Shown: positions 50,501 to 57,798 of the stretch, one piece after another
Layout: each line of letters opens with the position of its first letter
Numbering within the stretch: the stretch's first letter is position 1
DNA from: Cellulomonas flavigena DSM 20109
GTDB lineage: Bacteria > Actinomycetota > Actinomycetes > Actinomycetales > Cellulomonadaceae
DNA: 64,000 nt
Direction of reading: 5' to 3'
Assembly (NCBI RefSeq): GCF_000092865.1
Contig: NC_014151.1
Coordinates: 3,720,001-3,784,000 of the forward strand
Notes under the pieces: model-generated
What the model was told of the DNA's origin: nothing
What the model saw: the letters and a program-made list of their open reading frames with translations, nothing else
The model's database searches: none
Program-made: the position numbers and the translations under genes

Positions 50501-51983
50501 GCGCCCGCTGCCGGCCCTGCACGAGGTCGAGCAGCTCGGCCACGCGCCGCGCGAGGGTCTCGGCGTCGGACCCGACGAGCGCGATCGACTGCTGGCCCAG
50601 CAGGGGGCGCACGTGCGGCAGCCACGTCGCCCACCCCCACCAGCGCTCCCCCTCGAGGTCGGTGAGCACGTACACCTGCACGTCGCGCGGGCTCTGCAGC
50701 ACCGCGAGCTGCGCGACCACCCAGCGCGCCAGGCGCCGCGGCCAGTCGTCGGGCCCGGCGATGCCGACGACGCCGGCCTGCGCGATCGACAGCGCCGCGG
50801 GGACGTCGGTGGACGTGCGCGGCTCCTGGCGGCGCGTGTGCCCCTCGCCCTCGGTCACGACGAGCGTGCTGGGCAGGTCGGCCGTGCCGACCCGCACGAG
50901 CAGGTGGTCGGGGTCGGTGCGCCGGCGCTCCCACAGGCGGGCGCGCGGCTGCGTCGCGACGAGCAGCAGCTCGGCCGCGTCGGGGCTCGCGGAGCGCCGG
51001 TCGGCACGCTCGGTCGTCAGCGCGTCGAGCACCTCCTGCTCGACGCGCGCCAGCTCGGCCTGGTGCTCGGCGAGGCGGCGCCGGTGCCCGATGCGTCCGC
51101 CGCGCCGGTTGGACAGCCAGTTGCCCAGCACCATGATCGGCGACATCGCCGCGAACAGCAGGTACATCGGGTTGCGCATGACGAGCGCGATGACCGTGGC
51201 GCCCACGGCCGGCAGCAGCGCGGTCAGCCACGGCAGCACCGCCGGCGGCTGGGCGCGCGGCTCGGGCGGCAGCTGGAAGTCGGTGCGGCGCTGCGGCGGC
51301 AGCAGGCGCGGCGGCCGGTTGTAGTCGAGGTGCTCGCCGTCCGGCGACGGCTCGACGACGGCGTCGGGCACCGCCGCGGGGTGCACCTCGAGCAGCCGCG
51401 CGCCGACGTGCAGCACCGCCGACCCGTGCCACGCCGTGCCCTCGGCGGGCAGCGGGGCGCCGTCGAGCAGCGCGTGCGCGCCCGCGAGCCCGTCGCGCTC
51501 GAGGTCCCACGGCGCCGCGTCGGGCGGTGCGGGGTCCCAGGGCGTGACGTGCACGCGCGCGTCGAGCGTCACCCGCAGCGTCACCAGCACGACGGGCGCG
51601 AGGTCGAGGACGACGGCCCCCGTGGCGTCGACCCCCAGCTCGTGCGACCCGGACCCCAGGTGCCACACGAGCCCCGCGTCGGGCCCGGCGACGACGCGCA
51701 GCGTGACGAGCGCGGGCGCCTGCCCCGTCGTCGGGTCCGGCCCGCCGAGCCACACGACGGTGCCGTCGCGGACGCCGCTCGTGCTCAGCGGTGCCGCGGC
51801 GTCCACGACGGTGCGCCCCACGTACAGGGTCGTCAGGTCGAGCCCGTCGCAGGGGTGGCGCGAGGGGTCCAGGCCGTCGACCGCGTTCTTCACCACGTCC
51901 CGGACGCACGTCAGCGGGTCGGCGTCGACGACGACGTCCGCCACCCAGGCACCCGGCCGGGCCAGCGTGATCATGAGGCGCAT
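47550..51983 (-). CDS. essC: EssC/FtsK-SpoIIIE-type secretion ATPase
   Basis: 1477 residues. An N-terminal ubiquitin-like/FHA-like region (1-220), two membrane segments at about 248-293 (LPWLTALLPAVGATVIALVMRNPMYLLFAAM), then three FtsK-type ATPase modules. Module 1 has an intact Walker A GTTGSGKS near 667-674 and LLIVIDEFASVARELPDF. Module 2 has GAPRSGRSQ near 1001-1008 and module 3 GPGRSGRST near 1291-1298; both have Arg for the Walker Lys, so only the first is likely to be fully active. FHA region plus one long polypeptide is the T7SSb (EssC) layout rather than EccC of mycobacteria. ATG with GGAAGAG upstream. Confidence 0.93.
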   Translation of the reverse strand: MRLMITLARPGAWVADVVVDADPLTCVRDVVKNAVDGLDPSRHPCDGLDLTTLYVGRTVVDAAAPLSTSGVRDGTVVWLGGPDPTTGQAPALVTLRVVAGPDAGLVWHLGSGSHELGVDATGAVVLDLAPVVLVTLRVTLDARVHVTPWDPAPPDAAPWDLERDGLAGAHALLDGAPLPAEGTAWHGSAVLHVGARLLEVHPAAVPDAVVEPSPDGEHLDYNRPPRLLPPQRRTDFQLPPEPRAQPPAVLPWLTALLPAVGATVIALVMRNPMYLLFAAMSPIMVLGNWLSNRRGGRIGHRRRLAEHQAELARVEQEVLDALTTERADRRSASPDAAELLLVATQPRARLWERRRTDPDHLLVRVGTADLPSTLVVTEGEGHTRRQEPRTSTDVPAALSIAQAGVVGIAGPDDWPRRLARWVVAQLAVLQSPRDVQVYVLTDLEGERWWGWATWLPHVRPLLGQQSIALVGSDAETLARRVAELLDLVQGRQRARLAAGARTVLPDPDVVVVLDGALRLRALPGVVTILQEGPAVGVHCVCVDADERTLPEECTAVVVGGAGRRATLRQNRAAQVDGIRVDEVGDEWFTAVGRSLAPLRDTSTTVGEAALPSTARLLDVLDLTEPGPAAVAARWAGGGSTTRAVVGVSLDGPFSLDLAEHGPHGLVAGTTGSGKSELLQTVVASLAVANRPDAMNFVLVDYKGGAAFKDCVDLPHTVGMVTDLDPHLVQRALTSLGAELAHRERVLAAAGVKDLDDYLTLRARRGGLDPLPRLLIVIDEFASVARELPDFVSGLVSIAQRGRSLGIHLLLATQRPSGVVSAEIRANTNLRIALRVTDAGDSTDVIDSREAAGIAPNQPGRAFARLGHSALIPFQAARVGGRRALRRAEVPAPFLRPVTWADLGRPVPERPRAEQAEGEATDLSVLVRAIGLAADMLGVPPQRRPWLPALATRHVAPLADDPADPAAGDPTFVWARRDLPQRQRQDDVVVDLATFGHLHVAGAPRSGRSQTLRTIAAAACAAASVADLHVYGIDCGNGALLALTRLPHCGAVVQRTETERATRLLTRLHDEVQRRQRVLGEGGYATITEQRAAAAPGARLAHVLLLVDRWEGFTTTLGEHDGGALTEVVHTLLREGASAGVHLVVAGDHTLLGGRIASLCEDKLVLRLADRTDATLAGLNARSFPENLPPGRGLRVPGAVETQVALLADDPSGPAQVAALHALADRLVAREAHVPRAARPPRIAAMPARLTFEDAWPLVEPRPLWALLGVGGDELEPVGADLAHDAPTFLVAGPGRSGRSTLLAVMAESLLRAGVELVVGAPQRSPLRDLAGRPGVRAVLLDEAPDEALLAPLVDDGDGPVVLLDDDAEVWRDAPAREWLRRLVRRAQHDRRGVVLGGDVASVGSGFTGWQADVKKNRRGALLSPQNLADGDLAGARLTRSQLPARVVPGTALVHLGDGTYVTTQVPTAPLAPRKELV

Positions 51984-52053
51984 CGAGGCTCTTCCTGCGG
52001 GGTGGGACGAGGGCGCCCGCGCCACCGGTCGGCGGCGCGGGCGGGTCGGCGGG

Positions 52054-52350
52054 TCAGCTGCGCAGCGAGCTGGCCATCTGCGAGTCGACGTCCTGCAGCG
52101 CCGTGACCGCGTTGTCGAGCCACGTCGAGAGCGTCTCGAGGTTCGTCATGAGCTCGTTGGCCGCGGTGACGAACTGCGTGTTGACCTCGTCGAAGCGCCC
52201 CGAGGCCTGGTCCGTGACGAACCCGGAGGCGACGAGCGCGTTCACGAGGCGCTTGCTGTCCTCGAGGCGCGCGTCGATCTCGGTCTTGTTGGAGCGCAGT
52301 CGGCCCGCGCTCTCCGTCATCTCGGCGTAGGTGATGTTGAGGTTCGGCAT
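52054..52350 (-). CDS. WXG100 family secreted protein
   Basis: 98 residues, MPNLNITYAEMTESAGRLRSNKTEIDARLEDSKRLVNALVASGFVTDQASGRFDEVNTQF: a helical hairpin of the WXG100 family in which the turn reads ASGF rather than WXG. The second helix ends VDSQMASSLRS. It would be secreted through the EssC channel, as homo- or heterodimer with the protein at 47266. ATG with AAGGGA upstream. First gene of the T7SS-like operon. Confidence 0.9.
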   Translation of the reverse strand: MPNLNITYAEMTESAGRLRSNKTEIDARLEDSKRLVNALVASGFVTDQASGRFDEVNTQFVTAANELMTNLETLSTWLDNAVTALQDVDSQMASSLRS

Positions 52351-52414
52351 CGGTGGTCCCTTCGGGTCGAGCCGGGCGCCCGGTCGGGCGACGGCGCGGG
52401 TGCCAGCGACGTCG

Positions 52415-52420
52415 ACGCTA
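52415..52420 (-). promoter_or_regulatory. Possible -10 element for the T7SS operon
   Basis: TAGCGT on the minus strand, of the TANNNT form, 65 bases before the WXG100 start, in a 224-base divergent gap shared with the LysM-like gene. No convincing -35 was found; tentative. Confidence 0.3.
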
Positions 52421-52574
52421 GGAACGTGCCCGGACCCCGGTCCACCACCCGCCCGACGGGCTGGGTCCGCGGGCCCACGTCGTGTTTGTCCACGTCACGG
52501 CGCTGCACCGACGATCGGGGGGAGGCCCGCGCGGCACGCGTCGCGTGCGGTCGGCGGCGACGGAGGGATGCGTC

Positions 52575-54002
52575 ATGGGACAGCGGGGGTGGCGCGGCCG
52601 GGGCCGGACCGCGCGCGGACGGGCCGTGCTCGCGGCGGCCGTGTGGGGCGTGGGGCTCGCGGTGCTGCCGGCCGTGGGCGCGGGTGCCGCCGCGGCGGCA
52701 CCGGTCGACGAGCAGGCGGCGGACACGAAGTTCTACGTCGTGCAGGACGCGTGGGAGGGGCAGCCCGAGTTCCTCTTCTCGATCGCGGAGCGGCTGCTCG
52801 GCACGGGTGACCGCGCGCTGGAGATCTTCGAGCTCAACGAGGGCCGCGAGCAGCCGGGCGGGATGGTCGTCAGCGACCCGAACGTCATCCGCCCCGGCTG
52901 GGTGCTGCTGCTGCCGCCCGACGCGCAGGGCGACGGCGTGCAGACCGGCCCGCTGCCCACGCTGCCGCCGCGGGCCGTCCGCGCGACGCCGACGCCCAGC
53001 GCCGCCGCGGAGGGCCCGGCCGACGACGCCGGGGGCCGCGACGCCGCGGACGAGGACAACCGCGACGAGGGCACCCGCGACGACACCGCGGGCGACGACA
53101 CCGCGGTCGGCGGCACCGCCGGGCAGGACGCGCCGACACCCACGAGCGGGGTGGACGTCACGCAGGGCCTCACCGTCGTCGTGGGCGCCACCGCCGTGAC
53201 GGCCGCGCTCGTGCTCGTCGTGGGCGGTGTGGTCGTCGCCGTGCGTCGCCGCCGCGCGGAGACCGCCGCGCCGCCCGCACCCGTCGTGCGTCGCGAGGAC
53301 CCCGGCGCGTGGACCATCGACCGCACGACGCGCGCGCTCGCGCAGGCCTGCGCCGCCGCAGGGCGCGACGTGCCGGGCGTGCACGCGCTCGTGCTCTCGG
53401 ACCACGAGGTCCGGCTGCGCCTGAGCACACCCGACGCGGCCCCGCCGGCCGGCTGGACCGCCGTCGACGAGGCCCGCACGTGGGTCGCCCCCATGCGCCC
53501 CCTGCAGGACATGGCGCTCGCCGAGCACGTCGTCGCGCCGTTCGACCGCCTGGTGACGCTCGGCGACGACGCGCACGGGCGCGTCCTGGTGGACCTCGCA
53601 CAGGCCGGCCCGGGCGTCGCGCTGGACGGTGACGCCGCGCAGGCCACGGCGCTGGCCGAGCGCTGGGTGCACGAGCTCACCACCAGCCCGTGGTCCCGGC
53701 ACGTGCCGGTCGTCGCGGTGGGTCTCGGCGGCTCGCCGTACGCGCGCCTCGACGAGGCCGGGCCGGCGGTCGGTGCGGCGGGCGGCGGCGTGCTCGTGGT
53801 CGGCAGCACGCGCTCGCGCGACGGCGCTCTGCTCGCCGCCCTCGCCGACGACCCCGCGTGGACCGTGGTCGTCGTCGGCCCCGGGGGCCGCGACTGGGCG
53901 CGGTGGCGGCTCGTGCTGGACGCCGACGGCGTCACCACCGGCGGGCCGCTCGACGCGGACGCGTACGTGCAGGCCGGTCCGCGCCGTCTCGAGCTGGTCT
54001 AG
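52575..54002 (+). CDS. Membrane-anchored LysM-like protein by the T7SS operon
   Basis: 475 residues. Signal peptide (AVLAAAVWGVGLAVLPAVGAGAAAAAP) then a LysM-like or peptidoglycan-side domain with FYVVQDAWEGQPEFLFSIAERLLGTGDRALEIFELNEGREQPGGMVVSDPNVIRPGWVLLLP, an acid- and Thr-rich linker, one membrane segment (LTVVVGATAVTAALVLVVGGVVVAVRRR) and a cytoplasmic C-terminal domain of 240 residues with no recognised family. An outward-binding, inward-signalling protein is suggested. ATG with GGAGGGA upstream. Divergent from the T7SS operon. Confidence 0.8.
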   Translation: MGQRGWRGRGRTARGRAVLAAAVWGVGLAVLPAVGAGAAAAAPVDEQAADTKFYVVQDAWEGQPEFLFSIAERLLGTGDRALEIFELNEGREQPGGMVVSDPNVIRPGWVLLLPPDAQGDGVQTGPLPTLPPRAVRATPTPSAAAEGPADDAGGRDAADEDNRDEGTRDDTAGDDTAVGGTAGQDAPTPTSGVDVTQGLTVVVGATAVTAALVLVVGGVVVAVRRRRAETAAPPAPVVRREDPGAWTIDRTTRALAQACAAAGRDVPGVHALVLSDHEVRLRLSTPDAAPPAGWTAVDEARTWVAPMRPLQDMALAEHVVAPFDRLVTLGDDAHGRVLVDLAQAGPGVALDGDAAQATALAERWVHELTTSPWSRHVPVVAVGLGGSPYARLDEAGPAVGAAGGGVLVVGSTRSRDGALLAALADDPAWTVVVVGPGGRDWARWRLVLDADGVTTGGPLDADAYVQAGPRRLELV

Positions 54003-54018
54003 GCGCGTGGCCGGCGTG

Positions 54019-54058
54019 CTGGAGCCCGTCTGGAGCGGCGCTGGAGCCGCTCTGGAGC
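54019..54058 (+). promoter_or_regulatory. Four CTGGAGC heptamers at 11-bp spacing (SARP box)
   Basis: CTGGAGC starts at 54019, 54030, 54041 and 54052. Direct heptamers one helical turn apart, ending about 9 bases before a possible -10, CAGGGT (54068-54073), are the hallmark of SARP binding sites. The predicted start of transcription would then fall on or near the ATG at 54080. The next protein-coding gene but one encodes a SARP. Confidence 0.7.
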
Positions 54059-54079
54059 GCGGCCCGGCAGGGTCGTCGC

Positions 54080-54685
54080 ATGACGACCACACCGACGGCC
54101 GGCTACCGGATGCGGATCGCGATCTCCAGCCCCGAGATCGAGGCGCGGATCCGCGGGGTCTTCGCGAGCCGCGGGCTCGACGTGGTCCTCGCCGACGCAC
54201 CGCCGACCTTCGAGGTGACCGTCCTGCCGGGCCCCGGTCCGCGCCCCGCCCCGACGGCCGTCGGCGACGCCCTGCAGCACCTCGTCGGGGGGTCGGCGGC
54301 ACGCCGCACCGCGCCGCGCCGGGACGTCACCCCGAGCGCGCGCTACCGCCTGACGCTGTCGACCGTGGCACGCGACGACGCACCCCCGGCCCCGCACCGC
54401 GGCCACGACGCGGTCGCGGACCTCTCGCCGCGCGAGAGCCAGGTGATGGCGTGCGTCGCGCGGGGCATGCGCAACACCGAGATCGCGGCCGAGCTCGGGG
54501 TCACCGTGAAGACCGTCAAGAACCACGTCAACCGGATCTTCGGCAAGCTCGGCGTCGACGGCCGCGTCGAGGCCGTGCTCGCGTGGCAGTCGGCCCGCAG
54601 CGCGCAGCGTCCGTCCGTGCGCTCGTCCGTGCACGGCGTCGCGCCGACGGGTGCGCAGGCGGTGGGTCCGGCGCTCGCCGGCTAG
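54080..54685 (+). CDS. LuxR-type response/transcription regulator
   Basis: 201 residues. An N-terminal receiver-like segment (RMRIAISSPEIEARIRGVFASRGLDVVLADAPPTFEVTVLP) without the usual phosphorylatable Asp context, then LuxR-type DNA-binding domain at about 114-160 (DLSPRESQVMACVARGMRNTEIAAELGVTVKTVKNHVNRIFGKLGV). ATG start with a weak AGGG site, or leaderless. The SARP box lies just before it. Its stop TAG shares the CTAG palindrome with the stop of the opposing SARP gene. A probable regulator of the T7SS cluster. Confidence 0.85.
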   Translation: MTTTPTAGYRMRIAISSPEIEARIRGVFASRGLDVVLADAPPTFEVTVLPGPGPRPAPTAVGDALQHLVGGSAARRTAPRRDVTPSARYRLTLSTVARDDAPPAPHRGHDAVADLSPRESQVMACVARGMRNTEIAAELGVTVKTVKNHVNRIFGKLGVDGRVEAVLAWQSARSAQRPSVRSSVHGVAPTGAQAVGPALAG

Positions 54686-57618
54686 CCGTGGCGCAGCACG
54701 TCGTCGACGCCGACCGACAGCCCGGCGAGGAAGATCGCCACCGAGCCCGCCTCCTCGGCACCGAGCTGCCGGAAGCGGTCCATCGCGGCCTGCGCGTCCC
54801 GCCGCGCCGCCGCCTCGCCCGCCGGGCCGTCGCGTGCCGCGCGCAGGCGCGCCAGCCCGAACAGCGCGAGCCCCTCGTGGTACCGGTCGCCGAGCTGCGC
54901 GCACAGGGCGAGCGCCTGGGAGAACCGGTCCTGCGCGGCGTCGTGCTGCCCCAGCCCGGCGGCCGCGACACCCAGGTTGACCAGCAGGTTCGCCTCCAGC
55001 ACCTGGTGCCCCTCGGCCTGCGCGACCGCCAGCGCGCGCTCCCCGTGCAGCGCCGCCGCCCGCCAGTCGCCGAGCTCGGCGTACAGCTCGCACAGCACGT
55101 CGCCCGACGCGACCTGGTAGTAGCCGTCGCCCAGCTCGACCGCGAGCGCGTGCCCGTCGTGCGCGGCCGCGAGCGCCGCGTCGTACTCCTTGGCCTCGCG
55201 CAGCGTCGAGGCGAGGTTGCTGACGACGCTCACGCGGTACCACCAGCGGTCGCCGTCGAGCAGGTCGAGCGCCTCGCGCAGGCGCGCGACGGCCGCGTCG
55301 TTGCGGCCGAGGCGCGAGCACGCGACGCTCTCGTGGTTCAGCAGCACCGCGAGCGCGCGCGTGTCGCCCAGCGCACGCGCCGAGCGCGCCGCGACCCGCA
55401 GCACGGCCAGCCACTCCGTGGAGCCCGCGGCCGCGTAGTACGTCTCGAACATCAGCACGACCGCCTGCCACACGAGCTCGTGGTCGCCGTGCGCGTGCCC
55501 CTCGTGGAGCAGCGCCGTGAGGTTGGCGAGCTCGGCGAGGGTCCAGCGCAGCAGCGCCGCACCGTCGGGCAGCGCCGGCACCTCGTGCCGCGGCGTCGGC
55601 GGCTCGAACTGCAGGAGCCGGTGGTGGGTGTTCGCGGCCAGCACGCACACGTACCAGGTGAGCAGGCGGCGGCGGGCCGCGGCGCGCTCGTCGTCCGGGA
55701 TCCGGCCGGCGATCTCGGCGGCGTGCGCACGCGTCAGGTCGTGCATGACGTACCGGCCGTCGGCGACCTCGAGCAGGTGGTGCTCGCACAGGTCGGTCAG
55801 CAGGCGCACCGCGCGCTCGGGCTCGACGTCGACGAGCGCGGCGGTCGCCCGCACTGTCGTGCTCTGGCACGGCAGGGCCGCGAGCAGGCACAGCGTGCGC
55901 AGCTGCTCGGGGTCCAGTGCGGCGGTCGACGTCGCCAGCACGCCCCGCACCGACGCCGACGGGCCGTCGTCCAGGTCGAGCGCGTCGAGACGGTGCCGCG
56001 AGTCCTCCAGCCGCGTGACCATCGCCCCGATCGTCGACCCGCGCCCGGTGTGGACCTGCTCGGCCGCGATGCGCAGCGCGAACGGCAGCGCGTCGCACAG
56101 CTCGACCAGCCGGCCCGCGGCGTGCGTCTCGCGCGCGACGAGGTCGGCGCCGAGCGCACCCTCCAGCAGCTCACGGGCCTCCGCCGGCCCGAAGCGCGCG
56201 AGCCGCACGCTGCGCGCGCCGTGCCGCACCGCGAGCCCGCCGAGGCGCTCGCGGCTCGTCACGACCACGAAGCACGACGCCGACCCGGGCAGCAGGTCCT
56301 CGACCTGCTCGGTCGACGCGGCGTTGTCGAGGACGACGAGCAGGCGGCGGTCCGCCACCATGCTGCGCCACAGCGCGACGACCTCGTCGTGCTGCTGCGG
56401 TGCCGACAGCACACCGAGGCCCGCGAGCAGCTGCCGCAGCGCCGCGGTCGGGTCCACGGGCGGGTGCCGGGGGTCGAAGCCGCGCAGGTTCACGTAGAGC
56501 TGCCCGTCGGCGAACCGGTCGCGCAGCATGTGGCCGGCCCGCACCGCGAGCGTCGTCTTGCCGACGCCGCCGACACCCACGACCGTCACGACCCGCGGCC
56601 CGTCCGGGCCCGCCGCCCGCAGCACCTCGACGAGCTCGCGCGCGCGGCCCACGAACGCGGTCAGGTCGGGCGGCAGCTGGGCGGGGAGCACGTGCGCGTC
56701 GACCGCCGGTCGCGGGGGCGGGGCGGGGCGGGGACGTGGGGGCGGGATCGGGGCCGGGCCGTCGGGCGCCGTGCGCGGCGCGCCGAGCGACAGCGACCCG
56801 GGGGGCCAGGTGGACGCCGCCGGGTGCGCGGGCGCGGGCCGTGCGGCGGGGCGCTCGCGGGGGTCGGCGAGGATCCGCGCGTGCAGCGCACGCGTCGCCG
56901 CGCCCGGGTCGATGCCGAGCTCGCCGCGCAGGGCCCGACGCAGGTCGTCGTACTGCGCGAGGGCCGCGGCGGTGCGCCCGGAGCCGTGCAGCGCGGCCAT
57001 GAGCGCGCACCGCAGGCGCTCGTCGTACGGGTGCCCGGCGACCTCGGCGGCGAGCCTGTCGGCCGCGTCGGCGAGGGACGCCGGGTCCGCGCCCGCGGCG
57101 ACGGCCACCTCGGTGCGCTCGACGAGCATCCGCACGCGCAGCCCGGCCAGTCGCGTGCGCTGGTCGGCCGCGAACGGGCCCGGGACCCCGAGGAGCACGT
57201 CGCCCGACGGCCACAGGTCGAGCGCCGCGTCGAGCGCGCTCAGCGCGGCGTGCAGGTCGGACGCCTCGTGGGCCTCGCGCGCCCGGCGGGCGTGCTGCTC
57301 GACGACGAGCGCGTCGACCGCGGCGGCCGGGACGTCGAGCAGGTATCCGGTGGGCGTGCTGCGCAGCACGTCGGGGCCGAGCACGCGGCGCAGCCCCGAG
57401 ACGTAGGTGTGGAGGCTGCCCCGCGCGCTGGCGGGCGCGCCCTCGCCCCACGTCCCGTCGACGAGGGTGTCGTGCCCGACCGCCTGCCCGGCGCGCAGCG
57501 CGAGGGCGACGAGGACGGCGCGCTGCTTGGGCGCGCCCAGGTCCACCTCACCGTCGGCGACCAGCGCGGACGGGGTACCGAGGAGCCGGAGCCGCGGCGG
57601 CGCTGAGGTACGTGGCAC
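54682..57618 (-). CDS. AfsR-type SARP regulator (BTAD-NB-ARC-TPR)
   Basis: 978 residues. OmpR-like winged helix (residues about 5-95: LRLLGTPSALVADGEVDLGAPKQRAVLVALAL), bacterial transcriptional activation domain to about 245, a Pro-rich linker, an NB-ARC ATPase with GVGGVGKTTLAVRAG near 348-362 and LLVVLDNAAS, then tetratricopeptide repeats to the C terminus. This is the AfsR form of SARP, an ATP-dependent activator. GTG 57618 with GAGGAG upstream. It is convergent with the LuxR gene and an inverted repeat lies in its promoter region. Confidence 0.92.
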   Translation of the reverse strand: MPRTSAPPRLRLLGTPSALVADGEVDLGAPKQRAVLVALALRAGQAVGHDTLVDGTWGEGAPASARGSLHTYVSGLRRVLGPDVLRSTPTGYLLDVPAAAVDALVVEQHARRAREAHEASDLHAALSALDAALDLWPSGDVLLGVPGPFAADQRTRLAGLRVRMLVERTEVAVAAGADPASLADAADRLAAEVAGHPYDERLRCALMAALHGSGRTAAALAQYDDLRRALRGELGIDPGAATRALHARILADPRERPAARPAPAHPAASTWPPGSLSLGAPRTAPDGPAPIPPPRPRPAPPPRPAVDAHVLPAQLPPDLTAFVGRARELVEVLRAAGPDGPRVVTVVGVGGVGKTTLAVRAGHMLRDRFADGQLYVNLRGFDPRHPPVDPTAALRQLLAGLGVLSAPQQHDEVVALWRSMVADRRLLVVLDNAASTEQVEDLLPGSASCFVVVTSRERLGGLAVRHGARSVRLARFGPAEARELLEGALGADLVARETHAAGRLVELCDALPFALRIAAEQVHTGRGSTIGAMVTRLEDSRHRLDALDLDDGPSASVRGVLATSTAALDPEQLRTLCLLAALPCQSTTVRATAALVDVEPERAVRLLTDLCEHHLLEVADGRYVMHDLTRAHAAEIAGRIPDDERAAARRRLLTWYVCVLAANTHHRLLQFEPPTPRHEVPALPDGAALLRWTLAELANLTALLHEGHAHGDHELVWQAVVLMFETYYAAAGSTEWLAVLRVAARSARALGDTRALAVLLNHESVACSRLGRNDAAVARLREALDLLDGDRWWYRVSVVSNLASTLREAKEYDAALAAAHDGHALAVELGDGYYQVASGDVLCELYAELGDWRAAALHGERALAVAQAEGHQVLEANLLVNLGVAAAGLGQHDAAQDRFSQALALCAQLGDRYHEGLALFGLARLRAARDGPAGEAAARRDAQAAMDRFRQLGAEEAGSVAIFLAGLSVGVDDVLRHG

Positions 57619-57695
57619 GTGGCTCCTCGAGCGCGACGGGTGGGACCAGCGGGACGTGTGTGTTCTACCGGCCCCTCGCACGGGCGTCAATGCGA

Positions 57696-57737
57696 CCCCT
57701 GACTCTCTGACTGGTACTGACGTGACCAGTCAGGGGC
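57696..57737. promoter_or_regulatory. Long nested inverted repeat upstream of the SARP gene
   Basis: CCCCTGACT (57696) pairs with AGTCAGGGG (57729) and, within, CTGACTGGT (57707) with ACCAGTCAG (57725). CTGAC appears three times in one direction. It sits between the SARP gene and the HisC-like gene and is probably an operator for one or both. Confidence 0.65.
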
Positions 57738-57798
57738 GGCTCCCGCGTCCCCGGGGGCAGGCGTGGACGGTGGCGCCGGACGCGCCCGGGACGGTGGC

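Noticed and set aside
48135..52106. 1323-codon frame antisense to essC
   Set aside because: Shadow of the EssC gene; composition and lack of domains argue against coding.
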